A stretch of 64,000 nt of DNA, from assembly GCF_002874535.1 (NCBI RefSeq), contig NZ_CP025025.1, positions 246,001 through 310,000 of the forward strand, given 5' to 3'. Numbering within the stretch: position 1 is the stretch's first letter; every line of letters begins with the position of its first letter. Below, piece after piece: positions 49,139 through 58,075 of this stretch. Origin of the DNA: Mesobacillus jeotgali. GTDB lineage: Bacteria > Bacillota > Bacilli > Bacillales > Cytobacillaceae. The notes below the pieces were generated by a model. That model was not told the origin of the DNA. It made no database searches and saw only the letters and a program-made list of their open reading frames with translations. The translations under genes and the position numbers were made by a program.

Positions 49139-50305
49139 ATGGGTAATAATACTCAGTCTGCTAGATATTATGATTTGGACTGGATAAAGGTATTGGCCAT
49201 GTTGGTCGTATTCCTATATCACTGTTCGATGTTTTTTAATTCATTTGATTGGCATATTAAGAACAATATAATCAATTATACGTATATCGAGTTTTTCTCC
49301 CTTTTAGTAGGGAATTGGATCATGCCCATTTTCTTTGTGGTGTCAGGAATGGCTACATATTACGCTTTAAACAAAAGAAATTCGAAAAGTTTCATCAAAG
49401 AAAGGCTTTTACGGCTTGGTTTACCCTTGCTTTTGGGGATCTTTCTGTTGTCACCTCCCCAGGTGTATATTGAAAGGATAACGAACCATCAATTTAAGGG
49501 CTCGTTCCTCGAGTTCTTTCCTCATTACTTTGATGGACTCTATCTAGAAATGGGCGGTACAGGGAACTTTGCATTCTTTGGACATCATTTGTGGTATCTA
49601 TTAATGTTACTGTTATTTTCGGTGATTACGCTACCTTTTTTCCTGAAAATCAAAGGATTGGCAGCTGGTAAGGAATTTAATGAACGCCATTATTTATTCA
49701 TCCCTATCCCTCTATTCATCACGGCTTTAACTGTCAACCATGTTGTAAATTTAGCGAGCTGGGGAATCATCTTCTATCTACTATTATATATTTTTGGATT
49801 TTATTTCTTTGCTAGAGAATCATTAAGACCTTTTGTACGCAAAATAGGAGTTTTAGCTGGCGTTTTAAGCATACTGAGCGCTGCTGCCTATATATCCTGG
49901 GTATTTTTCTATGGATTTCCGATGGAGATATCCCTGGGGTGGGCTGTATTCATGATCATCCGTGTCCTATTGGTATGGAACATGATCTTTTTCATTATGT
50001 ACTTAGGCGATAAGTACCTGAACGTGTCCAACAGAGCATTAAAATATTCGAGTGAGGCCTCGATGCCGTTTTATGTGCTTCATCAGCCAGTTATCATTCT
50101 ATTAGGTTTTTTCATCTATAACCTGAATTGGACTGTACCCGTAAAACTGATTCTATTAATCTCAGCAGCCTTTTTAATCATAATGGGCCTATACGAATTC
50201 ATCATTAGACGAGTCAATATTCTGCGCGTTCTGTTTGGATTAAAAGCAAAACAGGGACTTAGGGACGGTCCCTGTGTCTCGTCTGATCGAGCACGCCATC
50301 AATAG
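49139..50305 (+). CDS. Acyltransferase family membrane protein (acyl_transf_3)
   Basis: The 388-residue protein has about ten membrane helices and the acyltransferase-3 pattern: 'YYDLDWIKVLAMLVVFLYHC' at the N terminus, 'FFVVSGMATYYALNKRNSKS' and 'KERLLRLGLPLLLG', with catalytic-type histidine in 'LYHC'. Such enzymes acylate cell-wall or surface polymers. GAGGGG precedes the ATG. The tail 'GLRDGPCVSSDRARHQ' is read from a GGGAC repeat element (50251-50287) and is probably not ancestral protein sequence. Confidence 0.88.
   Translation: MGNNTQSARYYDLDWIKVLAMLVVFLYHCSMFFNSFDWHIKNNIINYTYIEFFSLLVGNWIMPIFFVVSGMATYYALNKRNSKSFIKERLLRLGLPLLLGIFLLSPPQVYIERITNHQFKGSFLEFFPHYFDGLYLEMGGTGNFAFFGHHLWYLLMLLLFSVITLPFFLKIKGLAAGKEFNERHYLFIPIPLFITALTVNHVVNLASWGIIFYLLLYIFGFYFFARESLRPFVRKIGVLAGVLSILSAAAYISWVFFYGFPMEISLGWAVFMIIRVLLVWNMIFFIMYLGDKYLNVSNRALKYSSEASMPFYVLHQPVIILLGFFIYNLNWTVPVKLILLISAAFLIIMGLYEFIIRRVNILRVLFGLKAKQGLRDGPCVSSDRARHQ
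50251..50275. repeat. GGGAC-family palindrome inside a coding 3' end
   Basis: ACAGGGAC-TTAGGGACG-GTCCCTGT, followed by GTCTCGTC. It encodes the last residues of the acyltransferase. Another such palindrome occupies 50350-50390 (GGGGACATCC...TATGTCCC). Confidence 0.75.
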
Positions 50306-50459
50306 GAGAGTGAGCGAGGCAAAGTCCAAGGTGTAATGGAATGAGGGATAGGGGACATCCTTGTTTCTCCCTTCCGTATGTCCCAAAAGGTTGTAAAACG
50401 GGAAGGGAGAGGATATTTTTGTGAATTGAAAAGGATTTATCTAGCAGTGTGATTTCTAT

Positions 50460-51317
50460 TTAGTTACTTTTTTCTACAGAAAACCCAATTCTGTTTAAAG
50501 CTCTTTCAAGGCTTGCTTCAATAGTAATTCCTTGAAGGTTATTATTAAATTCTATTGCCTTTAATGCTAAATCGGGCCTCATTCCTGTTAAAATCGGTGT
50601 TACGCCGACCAATTTCAAAATGCTTACGATTCTCAGCAAGGAGGAAGTAACGATGGCATCAATCTGGATAATTCCTGATAGGTCAATGATCAAGTATTGA
50701 AGGGACAGCTCCTTACTCTTCGTAAGAGCAGAATAAATGATATGCTCTACACGTTCTTCGTTCATTAACCCGATAACAGGCAAAATGGCAACTCCATTTG
50801 TTATGGGGACGAAGGGTGCCGATAAATTTTGGATCTGTTTGTTCGCATAATCCAAATCGAGCACATAGGTAAGCAAAGATGCCATCGTTTCAAACATCTC
50901 AATATGTTCCGGGCTTAATTCAATTGGATTTTTATCCAGACCACAAATGGTGCCGTAATTCTCACCATTGCCATAATAGATGGGGATGCCTATAAAGCAG
51001 CCGCCCCCTAAGTTTTTTGTCACATTAAGAGCCGCCGTAAGCTCGTTATTATGAAGGTCCTGGATGAAGAGGCTTTCTCTTCCATGATCAACACTCAATT
51101 TACAAAAGGTTTCTTCGAAAGGCAAAGTATCACCTTGTTCTAATAAAACCTCGTCCTTATTGAATACATTGACAATTTCATTTATTCGCTTATCATTTCT
51201 CGCTATGAACAGTGTATTTATATCGATGAATTTACTCATTATTTGAAGAATATCATTTGCGGCTTCTTCAAAATTCTTAAATGATTTCAGTTCCTTGATC
51301 ATGCTGTTAGCTGACAT
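50460..51317 (-). CDS. GAF-STAS protein, RsbR/stressosome type
   Basis: The 285-residue protein has an N-terminal GAF domain (about 15-155: 'FIDINTLFIARNDKRINEIV', 'CFIGIPIYYGNGENYGTICG') and a C-terminal STAS domain (about 165-280) with 'LIIDLSGIIQIDAIVTSSLL'. The STAS part resembles that of the protein at 19375. Such fusions occur as stressosome subunits or light/redox-sensing relatives of RsbR; GAF ligand unknown. Alone on the minus strand; the promoter lies in the 269 bp before it, without an obvious SigB site. Confidence 0.85.
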   Translation of the reverse strand: MSANSMIKELKSFKNFEEAANDILQIMSKFIDINTLFIARNDKRINEIVNVFNKDEVLLEQGDTLPFEETFCKLSVDHGRESLFIQDLHNNELTAALNVTKNLGGGCFIGIPIYYGNGENYGTICGLDKNPIELSPEHIEMFETMASLLTYVLDLDYANKQIQNLSAPFVPITNGVAILPVIGLMNEERVEHIIYSALTKSKELSLQYLIIDLSGIIQIDAIVTSSLLRIVSILKLVGVTPILTGMRPDLALKAIEFNNNLQGITIEASLERALNRIGFSVEKSN

Positions 51318-51586
51318 TTTTTACCCTACCCCTGCAAATTGATTTCTTCTATTAAGTTAAACAATAGCTTTAACTCCCATACAAAGTTTCTCAATAGTAT
51401 ATACACATAACTTTAATAAAACAAACATGCATGCATGCTTAAGGAGACTAGACGGCCCTTTGTTCCCGGTGATTATTCATTGATCCCGGCTAAAAGAGCA
51501 AATAAGGTAGGGGATTCCATTCCAAACTTCACAGCAGATGAAACATAGCTTATTAGACGAATAAAACATTTCTACAGGGATGTGAA

Positions 51587-51730
51587 TCATTTGAGCGGTT
51601 CTAATTCTGATTGGTGTACTAGTTCAATATTCCTGTTAGCTGGATTTCTGATCTCAACATAGCCAGATTCATATTGATGCACGATAATATGCTCTTTCCC
51701 TTGATAAATGACTAATTCCTCATTCGCCAA
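51587..51730 (-). CDS. Small protein of 47 residues, unknown
   Basis: A short minus-strand reading frame, (M)ANEELVIYQGKEHIIVHQYE and onward to 'HQSELEPLK', lies in an otherwise empty 760-bp region. CCGGAGGCGAC precedes the TTG start. The regular alternation of hydrophobic residues suggests a small beta-sheet protein. Family unknown. Confidence 0.5.
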   Translation of the reverse strand: MANEELVIYQGKEHIIVHQYESGYVEIRNPANRNIELVHQSELEPLK

Positions 51731-52081
51731 ATAAGTCGCCTCCGGTGAAAAAAGTTTTAGTTATTTATACCTAAAAAATGAAGAATTTAAACTTAAATCA
51801 ATGTTGTGAGAATTAGGCTCTCTTATTCCATTAGGGAGTCGAAATTAAGCCTGCGACTAGATTCACTTGGATGTACAAAAAGAGTCGAAACAAGCGGATT
51901 TGGAAAAAGTAAACGTAGCAGCAGGTCCATTTTGATCTGCTTTTTTCTAATGAAAAATTCGGTAAAGAATTATAAAAATCTCAGCCAAAAGTTGTAGATA
52001 GGTTACACCATCCTTCCGACGAGATCGCTTAAGGTTTTTTTTATAATAAAGCTAAGAAAAAATCATAGGAAGGTGTTCAAA
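51731..52081. other. Intergenic region with a terminator-like hairpin
   Basis: AGCAGGTCCATTTTGATCTGCTTTTTT (51920-51946) is a terminator-like hairpin on the plus strand with no clear gene in front of it. It might end a small RNA beginning near 51780-51820. The frame 51806-51997 has no binding site and crosses the hairpin. Confidence 0.4.
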
Positions 52082-52912
52082 ATGAACCATTTTATATGCA
52101 ATACATGCGGTGTCCAATATCCCCATTCTGCTCATGCTCCTGAGACCTGCCCGATTTGCGCTGACGAAAGACAGTACATTCACCCGGATGGACAGTCATG
52201 GACCACGCTTCAACAGCTTGTGGATTCAGGGAAATATAAAAATACCATTGTCCAGGAAGAGGAAGGTCTGTACAGCCTTACCACTACTCCTTCGTTTGCG
52301 ATTGGGCAGACAGCCTATTTAGTCCGGAATGAAGGGTTCAACTTGTTATGGGATTGCATCACCTACTTGGACGAAGAGACAGAAAATGAAATCCTTTCTC
52401 TAGGAGGAATCGATGCCATCGCATTATCCCATCCGCATTATTATTCGACACAGGTTGAATGGGCTGAACGATTCGGAGCAAGCATTTATATCCACGAAGA
52501 TGATCGCCAGTGGGTTACTAGGCCAAGTGACAGGATCATCTTCTGGTCTGGTGATTCTCTGGAACTTGATGCGGGCGTAACATTGTACCGTTTGGGTGGT
52601 CATTTTCATGGGGGAAGTGTTTTACACTGGGAAAATGATGTGAACAAGCAAGGGGTACTTCTGACTGGTGATATTATTCAGGTAGTGGCCGATCGACAAT
52701 GGGTGGGTTTCATGTACAGTTATCCAAACCTTATTCCATTGCCAGCTACCAAGGTTCAGGAGATGGCAGCTAAAGTCAGCGTTCTCCATTTTGGCAGACT
52801 ATATAATGCATTCCATCGTGTCATTAAGGAAGATGCCCATCAGTCTGTTCAAAAATCCGCTAAGAGGTATATTGAGGCTTTGGAGGGAAGGTTCGTTAAA
52901 ATAAACAGTTAA
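52082..52912 (+). CDS. MBL-fold hydrolase with N-terminal rubredoxin-like zinc ribbon
   Basis: The first 30 residues hold a CxxC...CxxC knuckle ('ICNTCGVQYPHS', 'PETCPIC'). A metallo-beta-lactamase-type fold follows, but the metal motif HxHxDH reads 'HPHYYS' (about 117-122), so two canonical ligands (D and H) are missing; a later 'GGHFHGG' and 'LTGDII' remain. The enzyme may bind one metal only or be inactive. ATG 52082 with GGAAGGTG upstream; GTG 52073 is too near. A two-copy repeat follows at once. Confidence 0.8.
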   Translation: MNHFICNTCGVQYPHSAHAPETCPICADERQYIHPDGQSWTTLQQLVDSGKYKNTIVQEEEGLYSLTTTPSFAIGQTAYLVRNEGFNLLWDCITYLDEETENEILSLGGIDAIALSHPHYYSTQVEWAERFGASIYIHEDDRQWVTRPSDRIIFWSGDSLELDAGVTLYRLGGHFHGGSVLHWENDVNKQGVLLTGDIIQVVADRQWVGFMYSYPNLIPLPATKVQEMAAKVSVLHFGRLYNAFHRVIKEDAHQSVQKSAKRYIEALEGRFVKINS

Positions 52913-53033
52913 AATGATCATCTAAAATGACACCTGATTGATAAAACCAGGCGTTCAATGGGAGGAAGGGGACCTTATGCTCTTTTTTCGTAATTGTTTA
53001 TGGAAGCAAAAGATACGTCCCTCTGCTTCAGAG
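52911..53033 (+). repeat. Two-copy repeat, copy 1
   Basis: About 123 bp align with 62361-62488. Shared blocks: ATAAAACCAGGCGTT, AATGGGAG-AAGGG, GACCTTATGCTC, TACGTCCCTCTGC. Copy 1 begins at the MBL gene's stop codon. The hairpin CACCTGATT-GATAA-AACCAGGCG is imperfect in this copy. Confidence 0.8.
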
Positions 53034-53196
53034 AACAGTCATCGCTCCTCACATCCACAAGTCCTATCCTCCATAGTTTCTTAGTAGTATTTTAATGACC
53101 TATAGTATGTATTTTGCTCTTGTGGCAGAGGTAAAAACCATTAGGCTAACGTATTCTTTCCTTGAATCAAGATTTTTCGAGGAGGGTTTTGCGTAG

Positions 53197-56100
53197 ATGA
53201 AAAAGCGAAAGCTCGTGACGGCTGTATGTTCGACGCTGCTGGCTGGCCAGGTTTTGTTAACAAGCGGAATAAATGCTGATCAGGTTACAGGCCCAGTGAC
53301 CGCAGAGGGAATCCATGAGGATCATGAGTCTCATTTGTATGATGTCAGAAATGTTGTAAACAGTGTTCTGCCGACTCAGAAACAGCTCGATGCCGCTAAC
53401 ACACTAGTACAGTCAGTGGGAGCGGGAACGAAGATTAAGTGGAACACCCTGTTTGGCACCCCATCGACCATCATCAAGGATCAAGGTTATTTATCAGCTC
53501 CTTCTAATGACAGTGCTGAGACGATTGCGCGCAACTGGTTAAAGCAAAATGCCGCTCTCTTTGGTCTTCAGGCCTCAGACATTGACTCATTTGTCGTAAG
53601 TAAAAAATTTGAAATGCCGGGAACAGGGCTCCGGCCTGTAACCCTTCAGCAAACATTTGATGGAATTGAGTCTGTGTACGGAGGACGTGTGATCATCGCT
53701 GTAAACAAAGATGGCCAAATCCTGTCTGCAGCCGGAAATCTAAGTCGCGCAACAGGTCTGATTGCTGACTTTCAGCTATCGGAGGCAGATGCTATGAACA
53801 AAGCTGTTGCGCTTGAATTGCCAGACGTAAGCTATGTTCCAAAGCTGTTAAGTACTGAAAAAGGCTGGTCAGTATTTGCCGGTGGAGATGTGCTCCCGGC
53901 TGAGCAGCGTGTAAAGAAAGCAACTTTTATTACGAAGGACGGTGTCCGGCCAGCCTATCGTGTGCTTTTCATTAAGGAGCTGAATGAGGGCTTTGAGATG
54001 GTGATCGATGCAGCGAATGGCAAGCTATTATACCAACGCTCCCTCGTTGACACTCTATTAGAAACAGAAGGACTCATTTTTGAAAACTATCCTGGTGCAT
54101 CTGCTGGCGGAACTCAGGTTGTGAAGTCGTTTAAAGGGGATCCAAAGGCGTCACCAAAAGGCTGGCTGATTCCGGGCACAAGCTTGGGATTGACGACATT
54201 TGGAAACAACGCCAACTCGTATGCGAACTGGAGCAACTTTTTAGTCCCGGCGGATCAGGCTGTTCGTCCGCTTGCGTTAGACGGCGATTTTAGCTACTTA
54301 TTTAAAAACGCATGGCAAAAAACAAACGGGCAAACGACACCGCCATCCTATGCAGAGGATTTAAACAGTGCAGCGACGAACTTGTTCTATCATCATAATC
54401 TATTCCACGACTATTTTTACAACCTTGGATGGACAGAAGCAGCTGGGAACCTTCAGCTTTCAAACTACGGAAAAGGCGGAATGGACGGCGATGCAATCTT
54501 AGGTCTTGTCCAGGCAGGGGCGCTGTCAGGCGGTGCGCCAACGTATACGGGACGAGATAACGCCTACATGCTGACGCTGCCTGACGGGATTCCGGCGTGG
54601 AGCGGAATGTTCCTTTGGGAACCAATACCAGGGGCATTTGAGGGACAGTATGCAGATGGGGATTTTGATGCCGGGATTATTTATCATGAATATGCCCATG
54701 CGCTGACAAATCGTTTCGTAGCAGGCGGAGAAGCACTCGGCAGCCATCAGTCAGGTTCCATGGGCGAAGGCTGGGGCGACTTCTTTGGAATGCACTATCT
54801 GGCGAAAAAAGGCCTTCAAGAAAAGCCGGTTGTCGGAGCCTATGTGACTGGGAATGCTGAACGAGGAATCCGCAGTTATTCACTTGATGAGGCGCCTTAC
54901 AACTATGGAGATATTGGCTATGATGTTGGCGGGCCAGAGGTTCACTCTGACGGCGACATTTGGGCAGCTATTTTATGGCATGTCAGAGATACATTAATTG
55001 ATAGAGTTGGAAAAACGGAAGCAGAATCAGTCATCGAGCATCTTGTGATGGATGCCATGCCAATCTCTGTTCCGAACCCATCGATGGAAGACATGAGAAC
55101 GGCGATACTTGCCGCGGATTTTGAACGCTACGATGGAAAGCACTATGATGCTTTATGGACTGCATTCGCACAGCGCGGGTTAGGAGCAAGTGCATTATCC
55201 AAAGGCGGAGACGATACAGAACCAGTTCCAGGATTCAACCATCCAGATGGACAGCGAAATGGCCAGTTGATTGGAAAGGTGGTTAACGCTGCTACAAATA
55301 AACCGATCCAGGATGCACGAATCATCATTGGTGAATTCGAAGCAAGAACAAGTCCAGTGGCGGTATCGGGCCAAAAGGGCGACTTCGGGGCATATATTGT
55401 AGAAGGAATCTATGACATTACGATTCAGGCAAAAGGTTTTGGATCGAGAACCATTCGTGATGTTGCTATCAAAGCAGGGGAGAAGAACCGATTGACCTTT
55501 ACAATTGGACCAAACGTTGCCTCATCTTTTAACGGAGCATCGATTTCTAGCGTATCCGGATCATCGGACAGCAACCCGGTTAAGTTTGCGATTGACGACA
55601 CAGAAGCAAGTGTGTTCGCTTCAAATACGCAGGAAAATGGGTTCCTTGGTGCGGACTTCATCGTTGATCTGGCAGGAGATGAACCAGTTGAAATTTCTCA
55701 TGTTCAAGTAAGTGCCATGAAGGACATTTCCGGTTCACGATTTGCCACACTGAAAAACTTCAGTTTGCAAACGTCAATTGATGGTGAAAACTTCACAACC
55801 GTCTGGAAAGGAAAATTTGAAGCAGGAAAGCCAAGGCCAACGGTAGCTGACCTTCATTACCAGGGGATTGATCTTCCACAAACAGTGGAGGCAAAATACC
55901 TTAAATTTATCGCACATGATACACAGGACAATACAAAAGGCTTTGTTCAAGTAGCAGAAGTTCAAGCCTTCTCTGAGCAAAAATCAAAGATTGAACCTCT
56001 TGAGCTAGAACCAGAAGAACCGTTTGTTGCGGAAGGCACTGTGCAGGCAGGGAATGCAGGAACAGGAATTGGAAGTCTGGCAGGTGTGCCGGCGACACTG

Positions 56101-56412
56101 GCCGTCACAGAAAATGAGTTCGTGACGACCCAAAATCCAGAGCCGGCATCTCAAGGTGCAGATGGATATGTGGTGACCCTTCCAGAGCAATATGGCGATG
56201 GAATCCATAACTTCACACTAAAGGGAAGCAATGACGGATCGTATGACTACGATGTCTACTTCTATAATAAAAACTTTGAGCTGATTGGGAGTGTCGCGAC
56301 ATCTGGGGCTAATGAAGCAGGAGTCATTCCAGGCGGCACACGTTATGTGTATGTAGGATTATATTCAGGAGCAAACGTACCGTTTACGTTTACAGCTACC
56401 AGTCCTTATTAG
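53197..56412 (+). CDS. Secreted M36 (fungalysin) metallopeptidase with C-terminal beta domains
   Basis: The 1071-residue protein has a Sec signal peptide (about 1-27), an FTP/PepSY-like propeptide (about 50-285), and an M36 catalytic domain with the zinc motif HEYAH (497-501) and the third ligand in 'GEGWGDFF' (E524). After residue about 690 comes a carboxypeptidase-regulatory-like beta domain ('NGQLIGKVVNAATNKPIQDA'), then a discoidin/F5-8C-like domain with 'AKYLKFIAHDTQDN', and a final beta-rich domain ('TLKGSNDGSYDYDVYFYNKN'). It degrades extracellular protein. CGAGGAGG precedes the ATG; a terminator follows. Confidence 0.92.
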   Translation: MKKRKLVTAVCSTLLAGQVLLTSGINADQVTGPVTAEGIHEDHESHLYDVRNVVNSVLPTQKQLDAANTLVQSVGAGTKIKWNTLFGTPSTIIKDQGYLSAPSNDSAETIARNWLKQNAALFGLQASDIDSFVVSKKFEMPGTGLRPVTLQQTFDGIESVYGGRVIIAVNKDGQILSAAGNLSRATGLIADFQLSEADAMNKAVALELPDVSYVPKLLSTEKGWSVFAGGDVLPAEQRVKKATFITKDGVRPAYRVLFIKELNEGFEMVIDAANGKLLYQRSLVDTLLETEGLIFENYPGASAGGTQVVKSFKGDPKASPKGWLIPGTSLGLTTFGNNANSYANWSNFLVPADQAVRPLALDGDFSYLFKNAWQKTNGQTTPPSYAEDLNSAATNLFYHHNLFHDYFYNLGWTEAAGNLQLSNYGKGGMDGDAILGLVQAGALSGGAPTYTGRDNAYMLTLPDGIPAWSGMFLWEPIPGAFEGQYADGDFDAGIIYHEYAHALTNRFVAGGEALGSHQSGSMGEGWGDFFGMHYLAKKGLQEKPVVGAYVTGNAERGIRSYSLDEAPYNYGDIGYDVGGPEVHSDGDIWAAILWHVRDTLIDRVGKTEAESVIEHLVMDAMPISVPNPSMEDMRTAILAADFERYDGKHYDALWTAFAQRGLGASALSKGGDDTEPVPGFNHPDGQRNGQLIGKVVNAATNKPIQDARIIIGEFEARTSPVAVSGQKGDFGAYIVEGIYDITIQAKGFGSRTIRDVAIKAGEKNRLTFTIGPNVASSFNGASISSVSGSSDSNPVKFAIDDTEASVFASNTQENGFLGADFIVDLAGDEPVEISHVQVSAMKDISGSRFATLKNFSLQTSIDGENFTTVWKGKFEAGKPRPTVADLHYQGIDLPQTVEAKYLKFIAHDTQDNTKGFVQVAEVQAFSEQKSKIEPLELEPEEPFVAEGTVQAGNAGTGIGSLAGVPATLAVTENEFVTTQNPEPASQGADGYVVTLPEQYGDGIHNFTLKGSNDGSYDYDVYFYNKNFELIGSVATSGANEAGVIPGGTRYVYVGLYSGANVPFTFTATSPY

Positions 56413-56466
56413 GGATCTTACAAGGAGAGGTAAAGTGGTCTAAGGCATAATGTCTCTATTTTGGAA

Positions 56467-56498
56467 AAGGGGATAGACTTTTGTCTATCCTCTTTTAA
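56467..56498 (+). terminator. Terminator of the M36 peptidase gene
   Basis: AGGGGATAGAC-TTTTG-TCTATCCTCTTTT. Confidence 0.85.
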
Positions 56499-56973
56499 TA
56501 TGATTGAGAAGGCTTTGTGACAAGGGGACGGTTCTCACGTCGCAGAAATTGAAATGAACTTACAGTTGACGGAATACTTACCTTCTAACTTTATAATTTT
56601 CCTGCAAACATCGAAATCTCACAATTAAATCAGGGAGTAGAGATAACTTAAAAAAATTAAAATATGTAAATGTATGAGGCAGCAGAACCGCCCTTGTGTT
56701 TCTTATAATTTCTAGATTAATAAGGGAAAGTTAATGGATACACCTTAATATTTGGTAAGAGTAAAATAAGCCAGTGGGGCTTTCTCTCTCATTAATACCA
56801 AGGAAATCTAGGTTTTCGGGACACAAGAACCATCCCCATTCCCAACTCCCACAGGGTTATTCCGTTCCCGTGTTGCGGGTTTATTTTGTAAATCAGAAGA
56901 AGTATCCCCGTGTTATAATGAAAAAAACATTGTCTGGACAAGTGATGCCGGGCTTTTTGGAGTGGATGTAAGT
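56499..56973. other. Intergenic region with GGGAC-family fragments
   Basis: No gene seen. Fragments of the GGGAC family occur near 56522 (GGGGACGGTTCTCACGTC), 56689 (GAACCGCCCTTGTG) and 56818 (GGGACACAAGAACCATCCCC). The last 100 bp should contain the scrR promoter. Confidence 0.5.
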
Positions 56974-57957
56974 ATGACGACGATTGCGGATATTGCTCGT
57001 TTGGCAGGTGTGGCGAAGAGTACGGTTTCCCGATATTTAAATGGGGGATCTGTCGGCGAGCAGACGATGAGGAAGATTGAGCGAGTGATTGGGGAGACGG
57101 GTTATTCTCCGAATACTTTTGCTCAGAGTCTAAAGGCGAAGAAGACGAATATCATTGGTACGGTTGTTCCTCGTCTTGATTCTTATGCTACTTCGAAGAC
57201 ATTGATTGGTATTGATGAGAAGCTGCGAGAAATGAATTATCAAATGTTCGTATCCAATACAAGCCAGGATTTGGACCGGGAAATTGAGAATCTGTACAGT
57301 TTGGCGAAGCAAAAAGTTGCGGCAATCATTTTGCTCGCGACAAAGGTGACCGAGCGGCACCTAGAAACGATTCAGGAAATCGGCATTCCTGTTCTGCTTG
57401 TCGGGCAGCAGCATGAACAGGTCTACAGCCTGATTCACAATGATTATGAGGCAGGGAAGGCAATTGGCCGGCTCATGGCACAAAAAGGGCATAAGCGGAT
57501 CGCTTATCTAGGTGTCTCGGAAGAAGATATTGCGGTAGGGGTCAAAAGGAAGCAAGGCTTTGCCGAGGCGATAGAAGAAGCTGAAGAGATTAGGGTCCGT
57601 TATTACGAGACGAGCTTTAAAATCGGTGATGCATTAGAGAAGGTTCCTTCTATTTTAAAGGAATTTTATCCTACTGCAATTGTTTGTGCAACCGATAATA
57701 TAGCGATCGGCGCCTTGAAAGCTGCCTATTCAAAGGGGCTGAAGGTACCAGAGGATCTCTCGATAACTGGATTTGGCGGGTATGAGATCACGGAGATGAT
57801 GAATCCTGGACTTACCACGGTGCAATTCTTTTACAAGGAAGCCGGGGGAATGGCTGCAGAAAAAATCGTCCAACTCGTGAATGAGGAAGAAATTCAGATG
57901 TTGAGTGTTTCCGATTTTAAAATAATTGATCGAGAAAGCGTTGACATTTTGAGTTAG
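56974..57957 (+). CDS. scrR: LacI family repressor of the sucrose operon
   Basis: The 327-residue protein has the LacI helix-turn-helix 'TIADIARLAGVAKSTVSRYL' and hinge ('NTFAQSLKAKKTNIIG'), followed by a periplasmic-binding-type effector domain ('VCATDNIAIGALKAAYSKGL'). Position upstream of scrA, scrB and scrK marks it as ScrR, which loses DNA binding in the presence of sucrose-6-phosphate or fructose derivatives. The start is ATG 56974; a GTG at 56962 touches GGAG. The scrA promoter overlaps its 3' end. Confidence 0.92.
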   Translation: MTTIADIARLAGVAKSTVSRYLNGGSVGEQTMRKIERVIGETGYSPNTFAQSLKAKKTNIIGTVVPRLDSYATSKTLIGIDEKLREMNYQMFVSNTSQDLDREIENLYSLAKQKVAAIILLATKVTERHLETIQEIGIPVLLVGQQHEQVYSLIHNDYEAGKAIGRLMAQKGHKRIAYLGVSEEDIAVGVKRKQGFAEAIEEAEEIRVRYYETSFKIGDALEKVPSILKEFYPTAIVCATDNIAIGALKAAYSKGLKVPEDLSITGFGGYEITEMMNPGLTTVQFFYKEAGGMAAEKIVQLVNEEEIQMLSVSDFKIIDRESVDILS

Positions 57958-57968
57958 CTTGCTATAAT
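57941..57968 (+). promoter_or_regulatory. SigA promoter of scrABK
   Basis: TTGACA, 16 bp, TATAAT. The -35 box lies within the last codons of scrR. Confidence 0.8.
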
Positions 57969-57981
57969 AAAATTAAATTAA

Positions 57982-58053
57982 TGGAACCGGTTCCGGAATT
58001 GAACCGGTTTTACTTTACCGCAGTTTGGAACCGGTTCCAAACGAACCGGTAAT
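57982..58053. promoter_or_regulatory. LacI-type operators of the sucrose operon
   Basis: TGGAACCGGTTCC (57982-57994) and TTTGGAACCGGTTCCAAA (58024-58041, perfect palindrome) are full sites; GAACCGGTTTT (58001) and CGAACCGGT (58042) are further half or full cores. All lie downstream of the -10 box, so ScrR would act as a roadblock or hold a loop. Confidence 0.88.
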
Positions 58054-58075
58054 ACCAAACAAAGGAGGAATTACA

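Noticed and set aside
51806-51997. Open frame of 63 codons
   Set aside because: Crosses a terminator-like hairpin and lacks a binding site; more likely a small RNA region or nothing.
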